DNA of 64,000 bases from Acephala macrosclerotiorum (taxonomy: Eukaryota > Ascomycota > Leotiomycetes > Helotiales > Mollisiaceae), in NCBI GenBank assembly GCA_014904845.1, contig MU119212.1, forward strand, positions 62,001 through 126,000. Direction: 5' to 3'. Positions 23,144-35,291 of this stretch are shown in pieces. The stretch's first letter is position 1. Every line of letters starts with the position of its first letter. The translations under genes were made by a program, and so were the position numbers. The notes under the pieces are model-generated. The model was not told where the DNA came from. It ran no database searches and saw only the letters and a list, made by a program, of their open reading frames with translations.

Positions 23144-23968
23144 ATGACCTCGCTCCCCACGTCTCGGGTTCTTCTAACCTCCCTCCTCAATACCCTCACA
23201 ACAACTCCTAGATCTTCTCAACAACCAGTCAACCAACCATATTTGGCCCCTGACAATCCACTCAAGAACCTCCCCTCATCTCACAGAGCAATTCTCACAA
23301 CACTGCACGTGCTCTTCCCACCGCCCATGCTCCTCCAAGCCCTTGACCTCCTAGATCGCGGCCTCGTCACACGCCTCATCTCTCCTCCCTCCTCTTCAAA
23401 TCAACCGCAACGCCCTCAAAATCCAGCCCAACAACCCCCAGTCTACCCACCACAAGCACACATCCACCTGCCTGACCTTCCAGCATCCGCAACCTCACTA
23501 CCCACTTCCGAAGATCTCGAAAGGATCGAGAATGAAAGGAAAAGGGGTACGAAGACATACTTGGTGACGTCTTCTCAGCCTACGAAAGAACGGTATGCGG
23601 CTGGGGTGGGAAGTGTGTATGTGGTCTATGTTGAGAGTTGGAATTGTAGTTGTGCTGCTTTTGCTTTTGCTGCGTTTCCTGCTTTTTTGGGAGGTGTGCC
23701 TTGGAGGTTGGATGGGGATGAGGGAGGTCACGAGCATTATGGGATGGAAGGTGAGGGTTGCGGGGGAGGGGAGGGGGAGAAGGAGGAGGAGGAGGAGTGG
23801 GAGTTTGGTGGGCTGAGTCTTGATGGGAGGGAGGGGGAGGGAGGTTTGCCTGTTTGTAAGCATTTGCTTGCTTGCGTTCTTGGGGAGAAGTGGGAAGATG
23901 TTTTGGGGAGTTATGTGAAGGAGAAGGTGGTTTCGCGGGAGGAGATGGCTGGGTATGCTGCTGAATGA
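23144..23968 (+). CDS. SWIM zinc-finger protein, Sws1/ZSWIM7-like
   Basis: This single-exon gene encodes about 274 aa from the ATG at 23,144. The N-terminal helix (LLQALDLLDRGLVTRLISPP), the strand TYLVTS...YVVYVESWNCSCAAFAF, and the closing LPVCKHLLACVLGE match the Sws1/Shu2/ZSWIM7 group, which works with Rad51 paralogues to promote homologous recombination. The SWIM ligands CxC and CxH are both present. Unusually, they are separated by a long insertion that is extremely Gly/Glu-rich (about residues 190-245), whereas ZSWIM7 has a short spacer. An in-frame ATG further upstream at 22,832 exists but gives unlikely sequence. Sense-strand skew changes from C-rich to G-rich near 23,560. Confidence 0.75.
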   Translation: MTSLPTSRVLLTSLLNTLTTTPRSSQQPVNQPYLAPDNPLKNLPSSHRAILTTLHVLFPPPMLLQALDLLDRGLVTRLISPPSSSNQPQRPQNPAQQPPVYPPQAHIHLPDLPASATSLPTSEDLERIENERKRGTKTYLVTSSQPTKERYAAGVGSVYVVYVESWNCSCAAFAFAAFPAFLGGVPWRLDGDEGGHEHYGMEGEGCGGGEGEKEEEEEWEFGGLSLDGREGEGGLPVCKHLLACVLGEKWEDVLGSYVKEKVVSREEMAGYAAE

Positions 23969-24258
23969 TAGATACTGTAGCCTTGGGGAGGTTGCTGTTT
24001 TCGAAGCCAGGTTTTGGAATTGGCGTTATAGCGAAGCGAAATGGCTATGAGCTGGGCATGAACAGGTGTTACGGAAGAGTTTCAGAGATGAGTAGGAGCA
24101 AGGGACACGGATGAAGACAATTGCGCGGCTGCTATTTTCTGCAGGCTACGCATCTATGATACAACGGCACATCTCATTATGATCAAAAATATGCCATGCC
24201 ATGCCGCTTTGATGCCCCAAGAATACCGAGAACTAAACGCCACCACATCATAAGTTCA

Positions 24259-25420
24259 TCACTTCTTTTTCTCTTTCTCATCTTTCTCCTTTTCTGCCTC
24301 CTTAGCTTCGCCATTGACACCATTCACTCCATTGGCCTTCTTCTCTTTCTCGTCCTTGACCTCATCCTTCTGGGTATCTTGTTGTTGGCGATTCTGAATC
24401 TTGTTCTCGATCAGGTCGTGGAAGGCGGTGATAGCTCGGATCAAACTGCTGAGATAAATGGCCATGAGTTGATCGTTGGTCTTGATGCTCATCGCGTGTG
24501 CTAGCTCGCTGTCGTTCGTCGCGGGTCCATCGATACCGTTGGGGACGTTCGAGGAGGTTTTTGGTGTGGAGAGGTTAGGTAGGAGGTTGAAGACGTCTTG
24601 CAGATTTCCAAGGATGGCATGGTTGACTGGAAGTTCTCCTTGCTCGACCTTTTGTAGGTATAGTTGGATGTCTCGTAGCCGTAAATGCAGCCCTTGCAAT
24701 GATTGGAGTTGGTTTGTGATTCTCGTCGACAACGTTCCTACAGCCACATCTCGAATATCTCTCAACAGATGCTCTACTCCGATTTCCTCAGCCTCCTCAG
24801 CTTCGATGATCGACGGTGTATGTACGAAGGTCTTGGATGTAGTGGTTCCGTCCTAAATTAGTCAGACCATTTCCATACAGTGTGCAAATAATATCCCTAC
24901 ATCCTTGATCTCCTCCACCGCAAAGTACGCGTCTGTTGGTACGCCGGCTTCTTTAGGTTGAACGTCGATGATAACCAGTAGAGGATTCGGTGTGTATCTC
25001 TTGAACAGCTCGTTGATCTCCAAATCAGAAGCTCTCAACTTCGGCCCTGAATGGTACCATCCTATCAGCTTCTCCCTCGCATTGATCTTCTTGAACATAT
25101 CGTTCATCGACTCGACGTAGTTGTGATCCAGAAACCATACTGAAGGGTCCTTGTCGTCTTCCTCGAAAGGCACTGAGGGCTAAATTAGCATCACATTTCG
25201 GGCCGCCTTTAGGATGCCAGAGCTAGGTCTACATACCAGCAAAGCTGTTTGACACCCGCACGTTCTTCCCATCATTCTGTCCTAACAAAACTCCAACTAC
25301 TCGTTTGCGCGTGCCCTTGGCTGACCGGCCATAATGATCTGCTGCTGAGAGAAGGACGAGAGGGGCAACGGAGACGTTCCTGGACACGAAGGAGAGTGTT
25401 TCCGCAGTAGTGGCAGGCAT
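24259..25420 (-). CDS. RPN8: 26S proteasome lid subunit Rpn8 (MPN domain)
   Basis: This is a structural subunit of the 19S lid that pairs with the deubiquitinase Rpn11. Three exons (25420-25237, 25172-24901, 24852-24259) give about 349 aa. The MPN domain is near-canonical: [60 protein letters not shown] and [18 protein letters not shown]. The JAMM zinc motif (HxH) is incomplete (YHSGP), as expected for the inactive Rpn8. The C-terminus ends in a Lys/Glu-rich, low-complexity tail. RPN8 is divergent from adenylate kinase with 522 bp between starts. Confidence 0.96.
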
Positions 25421-25942
25421 TTTGGAACGTGGTTGTGTTTTGGGGATTTTCGAGTTTCTGTTGACCACCAGGCTGTGATGAACTGCGCGGCTCTGTCTAC
25501 TTCCCTTGAGCTCCTCCAAAACAGCCTAGCCTCTCTAGCGCCACACCCGGTCACGTGTTAGCGGCTGAGTGCCAAGACCCCCAATGTCTTGAAAATTCTG
25601 GGACAATCAGATGAATTTTATAAATCCCGCTTTTCCTCCGAATCTTCTGAGTTCTAGAGAAGATCTGTCTCATTGTACAAATTTCCGTGCACGTTTCCGA
25701 TCCCACTGGCCGGAAATCCAAGCTCGCGAAAGAAGCTCGGCCAGGAGGAACGAACTCCGGCCCCAGCCAGCCGTTAAGAGAACCGAGCTTCCAAGCTACT
25801 TCAAGGAAATACAACCTCGTCAAGAGCCCGAAGCTGTCGCAACCCACGACAATTTCTTTCACTCTCTCCAATTTCCTCCCATCAAGGCCTCCTGCCTTTC
25901 TCCCTACCTTGGTCAGGTTATTTCGCACGGATATCCTCTACG
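25421..25942. promoter_or_regulatory. Divergent RPN8/adenylate kinase promoter region
   Basis: A gap of 522 bp separates the two divergent start codons. No individual element is assigned. Confidence 0.45.
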
Positions 25943-26945
<1,003 letters not shown>

Positions 26946-27651
26946 GCCTGTATTGTCATGTACCCATTTCACGAATCGACAAGACCTGCATAGAACAAAA
27001 GTTACGAAAGGGGGTGTGAATTAGGTATGGGAACATATGGTTCGCATCACAGGAGGACAACTGCACGAACTGTACGACCACTTAGAACATCGGTATCATT
27101 CCCAGAACTCAAAGTGGTTGGTCAGAATTGTACAATAGTTTTCTCTCTCTCGTACAATTCAAGAAACGTTAATGGCTTATGCATCCACCACATCATCGTC
27201 TACTCAACATCTACTTCCCCATATCGTATTTGCAATATCCGGGACAGCCATTCTCCTGTTCCGTCGTATAAGATGGGACGGTGGCGTCGAGTTTTGAGGC
27301 TGGCTTGCAGGCAGATGGGTAGTTCCCGAACCTAAGGTAGGAAGTGGTTGATGCGAGATCCCGTTGATAGAGTTACACAGCAAGGTGTTTTCGATACACA
27401 CCTGCTTTCCAGGTGCATCTAGATCACGAACGACTTGTTGATGCAATTGTGGGCAGAGGGGAGGTATAAATGCGGATGTCCTCTTGTGTGAAGTGGAATG
27501 ATTCTAGAAGAGGTACAAGATACATCGGGCGACATATATATAGGTGGCCGCGTTGAGCTGATTGCTTCAGCTGCTGACGTTGAGCTATAGCTGAGCTCTA
27601 ATCTAGACAGCTTTGGATTTGAGACTCGACTTTCTTCTCAGGCTCTTCAAG
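26946..27651. other. Intergenic, about 700 bp
   Basis: This is the ADK1 3' flank and the upstream region of the next gene. Nothing is recognised. Confidence 0.45.
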
Positions 27652-28889
27652 ATGTCTGCGCAAGGAAAAACGAAATGCTCTAACGCGAGACACTCTCTCG
27701 ATGTACCAATGAGCACCTTCAACAAACAGCTTATTGAAAAAGCCGGGAAGCTGTCTGCTTCGAAGGATCGTGCGTCTCGAGCACCTTCGAGAGGGGATCA
27801 TAGTAGAAAGACGGTACGTCTCTTCATTCTCCGAGTTGTAGGACCGAAAGCTAACACGAGCGATCAGCCAAAGCCACACAGCAGAAGTGCCTCTACCAGC
27901 GCCGTCGCCAGACACGATTCACATCGAGCATCTATGCAGCAACATAAGAGACGAAGCATGAGTGAGCAACAAGTCTGTCCCTCACCTTCCTCACCCTTTA
28001 TCTACCCTTTCGCCGCCTCTACCAATCTCTAACTCTCCACAGACTTCCACCACGAAAAAGAGCCGATATATCCGTCCCACAGGCCCCGAACTCGTCTCCT
28101 CAAAGCACCCTTCTTGTATAGGTCTCCCTCAGGCCTGGACCTGCATCCATGATCGCTTCATAGCATATCTAGCTACGCATGCTCCACTGGATAAGAATGG
28201 CAAGATTCCAAGGCATGAGGAGAAGAAGGAGAGGTGGCGGACAGAGGATATTGCGAGGGAGGCGGTAGAGAGGTTCCCAAAGTTGGGTGGTCATGTAAGT
28301 AGACTCTTCTGGGTGTTGGTTATTCGCAGTTGTGTGGAAGGTGATTTGAGGTTAGTGGTTGCCTTGAGTTGGATTATTGGCGCCTGCTGAATGTCGGTTG
28401 AGACCTTGGGACATTGAAAGTCTTCAGTGTCTGGGAGGGGTGATTATCAATCGTCTTCGAGAATTTTCTTTACCTAGTGGAACCTTGGAAGTCTTCAATG
28501 TCCCAAGATCAAGAGACATTGTCCTTCGGGATTTCTGATCTTGAAGCTAAAGCAATGAGATGCTCCGGGGTCGGCTAAACAGCTTTCCCGCGAAATTGCA
28601 ACCTCCATTGTCCCTACATGCCTCGCTTAATATGATCTCGAAAATATCCCTTCTCCTTGCGGACATTGAACTGTCCACATCCGCCAGACTCTCCCCTCGA
28701 TCTTCTGCATGACGTCCAGAGAGGTTCAGCTGCACAAAACCGGGAAACATCAAGCTAACGAAGGATAATTAGATCAAGCCCAGCAGCATCGAGAAACGCC
28801 TCATCCTCCTCGACCAAGCAGGAGATAACGATTACTTCAAGAAGTCCTATGGCGCATACACGTACGAAGAATGGGGCCGTGGCATCTAA
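27652..28889 (+). CDS. Hypothetical 211-aa basic protein
   Basis: Four exons (27652-27813, 27868-27972, 28043-28294, 28773-28889) join in phase and end YTYEEWGRGI. The first third is Ser/Lys/Arg-rich and probably disordered (SRAPSRGDHSRKT, HSRSASTSAVARHDSH). The rest looks globular (LPQAWTCIHDRFIAYLATHA, WRTEDIAREAVERFPKLGGH, IEKRLILLDQAGDNDYFKKS). I recognise no domain. The third intron is 478 nt, far above the window norm, and contains an inverted repeat. The exon 3-4 join rests on phase and on the sensible helical sequence on either side. Confidence 0.7.
28405..28512. repeat. Inverted repeat inside a long intron
   Basis: The left arm (about 28,405) reads cttgggacattgaaagtctt. The reverse complement of the right arm (about 28,480-28,507) reads cttgggacattgaagacttc. 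The first 14 bases are identical; the rest is similar. With about 60 nt between the arms it could fold into a stem-loop. It may be the relic of a short inserted element that enlarged the intron. Confidence 0.5.
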
Positions 28890-30332
28890 GGTTTCTGGGT
28901 GGCAAATGTCTGGTGGAAGCAATACTTACTTGCTTGGTATGTGGAATAATTGCGATTTGCGCCTATGGCGGGTTTTTCATTTCTCGGGTTCGTGTTAAAA
29001 ATGAGGGGGATAGATTGTATCTTGCGTCGGAGGAGGCGGGAAAGTGTTGTTCTAGCTTGTATAGGACTGTATAATTGATTTGAGTAGCATTGTCCAAGAG
29101 TGTCAACAAAATACCGATCCTCGTACGATTCTTGCGTGATTAAGGACTTCCTGACTCGTAACCGTTCTTGGGAGGTTCTTGCATCTGATAAGTTGACAGT
29201 GCTTATCACCCGCATCGGAGACATCGAAGACTTCTCTCGATGGCCCTCCCTATCGAGAAAGTAGATCTCGATGGGCTTTCTTTCTCGATGAGCATTCAAG
29301 GCGAATATCCCTCTCATCGAATTGTTTCAAGTAACACTACTGAAATTACTCCTTCCCGAACTTCGCGTACAATTTGCTTCTCTATTATCCATACTAGTAA
29401 AGCTCATAGGACCCTCTGAGAAATATAGAAAGCTAAGAAACAAACCCTCGAACAAACAAGCTTTTTTTAAGTCAACATTGCTACTAGAGCTAGCAAAAAA
29501 AGTCCCCAGATCAACTTGATCAAGTTCTCCAGCCGACGAAACATCTGCAGGCACACTTCCACTCCCTCTATCAAACCCCATCGGAGGCGGACCACACTCC
29601 TCAAATTTCAAGATCAGTAATCAGTTTTGTGTTACCAGTACTGCTTTCCCCTTGAAATGTGCCTATCAACCCCGCCTAATGAAACTCCACAATCTCTCCA
29701 TCATCCCTGCATTATACCTCAACTGAGTCAAGTAGGAGTTGTGAGAAGAGTTCTGTTGCACGTCGAATGCGGACCTTTTGTCCGTGTACAGTTGTAGGAA
29801 ATGTCAGATCCGAACGATTCTTGAGATCTACGGAGGCGGAAAGATTTACCGGGCTAGGGTAAGGCCTGGCCCGAGGGGCTTTCGGCGGTGGTGATTGGTT
29901 AATAATGGTGGGATATCTGGAGGGGGTCTTAGGACTGACAGGTTGCCGTTGTTATTGGAATAGGCAGGAGAATGGAAAGGAAAGGGCTGATGTTGGATTT
30001 CAAGGGTAGGAGGGATATGTAAGGGTGGTGGCTTTCCTCAACAGTTGACCACAGCACACACACCTCACCGAAACATCTCATCCAGGTATCATAAACAGAA
30101 GACAACGCATCGTGTGTATGGCAAATAAGACAACGTCGTCTAAGGGGTATAAAGCAAACTTGAGTCCAGCCCACCAATCCATCTATCCTTGCATGAAAAA
30201 ATGCCAGCCTCCATGAATTTATACCGTCCATGCAACCCATCACAAGAAATGCTAATCAATACTATCCACTCATCATGATGAGCCCCTCCCAATGCAAGCA
30301 CAAATCATAATTGTTCCTTCTTCACTTCCTAA
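28890..30332. other. Gene-free stretch, about 1.4 kb
   Basis: Short ORFs on both strands have no recognisable product. Several TCTCGATGG-like repeats cluster near 29,230-29,290. Nothing else is seen. Confidence 0.45.
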
Positions 30333-33300
30333 TCACCGTCTGCCCGTAGCTTGCACTATCTGCCTCTGCTTGTTCAACCAACTCTTCTGGGCATCTTGTC
30401 GACGTTGCAGTACAACGTGGTTGCTTTGAAGTCGACTCGTGAGGCCGTACCAGGCTGTGGCGATGAGGGCGTTCTCGCGGGTGAGGTTTTTGATCATGGA
30501 TTCATTTGCCGCCTTCACATTGTCATCAGTTCACTACCCCGCACTCTGTATGGGGCTGATACCACAGGGCTGAAGGGGAAAGAGATAAAGTAAAACATAG
30601 ATATTAGATCGATAAAAACATAGATATCATCTGTAAAAAGCACAGTACTGTTGGTGACAAAAGGAGATTGTCGACACGATACCTTCTGCGCCTCTGGTGT
30701 TGCCTCTTCTGCGGTTTTAAGTTTTCGTCGGAGTTCTTCAATTAGAGTGTCTTTCTTGGTGATTTGCTGTGATAGTTGTCAGTTTAGGTTGAAACTCTTC
30801 TGTCGCGACGATGACGGAGAACATGGAAACGTTGAAGATGAGCGTTTAGAGGAGATGGGGGAAGTTGAACTAGTCTTGGTGAAATCTCAGGACGTGGGAT
30901 TGTAGTTCCTCTTCCAAGAGCAGCGAGTTCATGCGTAAGTAGCGCGTCTTGGTCTACTGGTACCTCAGATTCGACAGCACCACTTTCGAGTGCGAGGCGT
31001 GTTATTTCATCTGTTTGACGGAAAATCCGTTTATGACTTCGTGAAGTTGTTGGACGAGGACTGACTTCAGGTGCCACAGAGTCCTTCTTTTGTGTGAAAG
31101 GGCTGAAAAGAGATAGACGTGAAAACCTGCCCAGGAATCTCGACTTCCTGGCGGTTGGTGCTGGGTACTCTGGTCCGGCTATGGCGCTTACCTGTTCGAG
31201 TTCCGTTTCCTTTGTGCTTCGAGCTTTCGCTCGTTCGATCTTCTCGGCCTCGCTGGTACCTGTTCGCTCTTTAAGTGATGCAAGGTCCTGCATGAGTCTA
31301 TCCTTCGATAAGAGGGTCTCAAGCAGCTGACTTTTCTGTAATTCGAAGTCAGTTGACAAATCTAGGTATTGCTGGCGAAGCACAAGAAGGTCATTCTCCA
31401 GAGAGGTCGTGATGATCCCGTTGGTAACCTTGAGACTATCTATAGCATCTAGGTCACTTTGGTTGACCGCGCTTACTATAGATATATTAGTAAATGTCTT
31501 TGAACACAACATGGTGAAGAATTGTCGACTTACAATCTGACTTGGCAGCGATTATTTCGCGATCTCGACTCGTCAATTCTGCTTCGACTGAGGCAAGCTT
31601 GTTCTTAACAGCAGATAGCTCTTGGTTGGCTTCGAGGTACAATTTCCGCGTATGTGCAAGTGCTTCGTTTCTGTAAAAATCGTCTGTGAGAATCTGAAGC
31701 GGTCCAAGGCTGAGAACTTGATTCATGAGTTGTACTAACTTTTCGCCCGACGAACTGCTGATAGCTGCGCTGAGTTGCTCTTGAGTGATTGCGTGCTTCT
31801 CTGTAAGCTCGCGAAGATTCTCTTCAATTCTCTTTCTGATCCTCTCGGATTCGGCAAGATTGATACGAAGGTTAGCATTGTCCGTTCTGCGATCACCATC
31901 TTTCAGGGCGTTATTCTCGCTCTTCAGCCTAGAAATTTCAAGAGCATAGTTCGGTGTGTCCTCTGCGCTTTGCTCAAGTTCTTGCTCCAAATTCAAGCCG
32001 CCGCCATTTGCCGTAGGAGAATCGGGGGATAGGGGGCCAGTCGATTTTGTTCTGACCTCTTCTTGCAAGTCCTTGATGTAGCCCTCATCATGCTGCTGAC
32101 GTGCTACCAGACTCTCGATCTTAATATTCTGGAGACGTAGTTCCTTCTCAAGAAGTGATTTGTGAGTAGTATGTTCTACAATCTCCAACTCGTATGACTC
32201 AAATTTCCTCTGGTATGCTAGAAGTGTGGCGTTAATCTTCTCATTCTCTGCATGCACCTTGTCGAAATGGACTTGGTTAGCTTCGAGAATCTCAACTTGC
32301 TCACGCAACTTGATATTCTCCTTCTCCACAGCAACCTGATGGGCAAGCTTTCTTTGATAATGGTCGACCGTATTAGCCTTTTTCCCGAGCTCTATGTTGG
32401 CTTGCTTTAGCTCTTTCACTTGGTCTTCTGCGTCGACAAGGCGGTCTCTTGAGGGTCGTAGTGAGATAAGCTCTTTCAGGTAACTCTCCTTTGTGACTCG
32501 ATCGGATTCCGCCTGACTCTCCTGCTTCTCGATGAGATTGTTTTGCTCTTGGATCTGTTGTAGCAGATTGTTGATATAGTCCGACTGATCACCACCATTA
32601 GCTCTTTCTAAAGCTTGGATCCGCTCGTCTTTTTTTTCGTCCTGCAACAATAACTCCTCGTTGTTAACCTGAAGGCGTTCGAGTCTAGTGAGTGTGTCGG
32701 CGTGTTTCTTCGTTTGGTCCTCTAGGTCCTTGCGAAGAGTAGCAATCTCTTCTTCAAGGGCAAGGCCATGGTCTGAGGCATGAGTATCACTGGAGGTAGC
32801 TATCGCTTCGCCCGAAATCATCTATAGTAAAATCAATATGTCACCCTGCCATGAATCACCACTGTAATATACCTTCTCTATAATGTTCTTGATCTCTCCT
32901 TGTGCTACGGGCTCGAGTCTGGTGGTAATAGCCATAACATAATGCTCGTTCCTGGGTCCTTGTACGGCGGCGCTGAGGAATATCGTTAGGAGCTTGATGC
33001 AGGCGTTAGTTAAACTGTATGATTCGATTTCTTGTAGTAGGCCGGCTACCTTGCTTGTCTGTTGTCTATCATCGTGCTCTGCTATAGCACCGAAATCTAC
33101 AGGATTTTCGAGCCCTAGTTGATTAACATCGGGGCATTCTTCTCGGATGTATCGGAAAAGCGACTTGTATACTGCCTCCAAGCTCTTCTTCTTGGTCAAC
33201 CATTTCGATGGGCTGGTATTTCTGTCGAGATCGTGGACCACGTATGCTGGATCGATGTCCTCTTTTCTTTTGGTCAGCCTAGGAACAATAACAGAGAGTG

Positions 33301-33485
33301 GGAAGGGTGCTTACCCAACATCTTGGAGAAAACGTAGCCATCTGTCAGGTCTGCCGCAGACTCGATCGGCGAGTCGAGAGGGAATAGGTTCACCTGTACA
33401 TTATTAGCAGATGGTGTAAGCTTTGTAGAAGAGGGGCCATTACCCATTTCAGCAGAGCTGCCTCTGCAGTCGGGCTGTATGGCAT
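30333..33485 (-). CDS. Hook family dynein-adaptor coiled-coil protein
   Basis: Hook proteins (fungal HookA) link dynein and dynactin to early endosomes. Seven exons (33485-33444, 33393-33315, 33261-32873, 32821-31534, 31475-31192, 30766-30683, 30512-30333) give about 781 aa. The N-terminal Hook domain shows LLKWVNLFPLDSPIESAADL, TDGYVFSKMLEDIDP and ACIKLLTIFLSAAVQGPRNE. Long heptad-rich coiled coil follows from about residue 175. The C-terminus has the conserved ITKKDTLIEELRRKLK and NLTRENALIATAWYGLTSRL. The 425-nt segment between exons 5 and 6 is an open frame and could give an alternative Ser/Arg-rich tail of 135 residues. Confidence 0.88.
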
Positions 33486-34304
33486 TGTTAAGTTTTCGAC
33501 CTTATCGAGTGTAAGGTACTCGCAACAATCTGCTGTGTTTAGGAGTAGGAAGAATCTGTGCGACGGAAGGAAAATTGATGATTGAATTTGGTTTGAAAGC
33601 TGTATGGCATCTTGATAACCGGCACCGCATTTATGCAGTGTTTCATTGAGACGTCGCGCGACAAAGCAAAGTCGCGTTCAAAGGAAGCTCGTTGGACCAG
33701 ACCGAAAGCGAGAGCTTGGATCATCGCAGTAACAAGCACCTATCCTCACAATTGATTTGTACAAAGACAAAAGGTCGGATCACAACTTTATTCCACTTTT
33801 GTTTCACTCAACGGACCTGAAAAGAGTTTGGCTGTCCACATCCGGTACTCCTAGAACATCCGTCCAATGACATCACGCGTTTTGAGGCTTGAGGCCTCCA
33901 GGAACTTGGCCGTTTGCAGCGTCACAAAGACTCAATAGAGTAACAATACGCAATTGATGGACCTGGCCGATTGAGCTCTTCTCTTGATTATGAGCATATA
34001 GAGAAGTCACAACTGTATAGAAGCAGCAGTTGCTGCAAGAGAACCATCGTATTTAAACCGCAGTAAGAGCATATGCATATCCAACATGGTTGTTGCAAGG
34101 TCGCATCTTCCAAGTATGCCGGTATTATTGCTATTGAGTATCGCATGTTCCTAACGACTGAATGTACAATCTAGCGTCCCTTTGCACCAAAATATCGGCT
34201 CCTTGCGCCTGAGACTCCTCCATATGTATGCTCCCTAACCCGTGGTATTGCCCTCCATGAACGAATGTCTTTTCCCATTATCCCACATAACTCCAACCAT
34301 TTAT
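33486..34304. other. Intergenic, about 820 bp
   Basis: This holds the Hook promoter and the 3' flank of the I9 inhibitor gene, both minus strand. Nothing is recognised. Confidence 0.45.
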
Positions 34305-34651
34305 TTACGACTCCCCACCAACGATAGTAACCATTTGATCCTCTTCGATCACAGCATGAAAGTCGTTGCCCATGGTTTGGATGTTCTCGAGGACTTTGGC
34401 TGGTGCTTTGGCTGCGAATCCCCTATAAAGTGGGTTAGGACACTGCCGTGTATGATGATATATGTGACTTACTTGATCAATTTATATTCATGCGTTATCA
34501 TGCCTCCAGCAGCTTTGATAGCATCCATGGCTTGGCTTAGAACGGAGTCCGGTACATTGTCGTCATAGGACACGATGATGTTCTTCTGAGGAAGCTGTGC
34601 AGATAGCGCGAGTGCCACGAATGACAGAATTGTGAAGATTGTGAACTTCAT
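34305..34651 (-). CDS. Secreted inhibitor-I9-like protein (proteinase B inhibitor family)
   Basis: Two exons (34651-34473, 34422-34305) give 98 aa. The N-terminus is a signal peptide (MKFTIFTILSFVALALSAQ). The rest is a subtilisin propeptide/I9 fold: KNIIVSYDDNVPDSVLSQAM, DAIKAAGGMITHEYKLI, then GFAAKAPAKVLENIQTM and IEEDQMVTIV. Family members such as yeast Pbi2 inhibit subtilisin-like proteinase B and are cytosolic. The signal peptide suggests that this version acts in the secretory pathway or outside the cell. Confidence 0.85.
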
Positions 34652-35291
34652 GTTGGAAGATTTTGATGTTGTAATGCTACAGAAAAGATTGGGTGATCGA
34701 GAGATATTGAGGGGGGATGATCGTCCCGATTGTTGGTGCCTAGCGGCGCATGATATTTTTAGCCTGAGGCCACATAGCGCCTTACGGACAAAGACTTTCC
34801 CTTTGCTATCCTCCCGCATCCTATCTTCTCCATCCCCATCTTCGACAACTACACCACCTCGACATTCAACGCAACATCGCCACATATCGAACGTCGAATT
34901 TCTACAATACCGATGCTAACTAGAAGCTTAATCGACTAACGACGTTTCCTGCGAAGTTTTAGGGTGCGAGAGGGGAGGGTAAACGGCGCGAGGCTGACCG
35001 GATTGACAAACACGAAGTTGAGGGGCGAGTGGTCATCGGGAGTTTGGCAGAATATACACACTTCTAGTTCTCATTGAGACTTGAATACTTTTGCATGGAT
35101 CTAGATAGCTGTCGTTGAATATTCCCTTTGTCAGACCGAGACTCCAGTGTGGTGGGTTGCCGGACAAAGATATCTTCATCAGTTCCTTCTCTGCCCACCT
35201 TCGACATTATACCATTCTTTGGCAGTTCGCCAGATCCAGATCTCTTCCCCACTAGCACTTGCATTTCTCTTTGGCTTTCCTTCAACCCATC
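34652..35291. promoter_or_regulatory. Divergent I9-inhibitor/PCF11 promoter region
   Basis: A gap of 640 bp lies between divergent start codons. No specific element is assigned. Confidence 0.4.

Noticed and set aside
28886..29317. 143-codon minus-strand ORF
   Set aside because: No recognisable family, and no supporting splice signals or start context.
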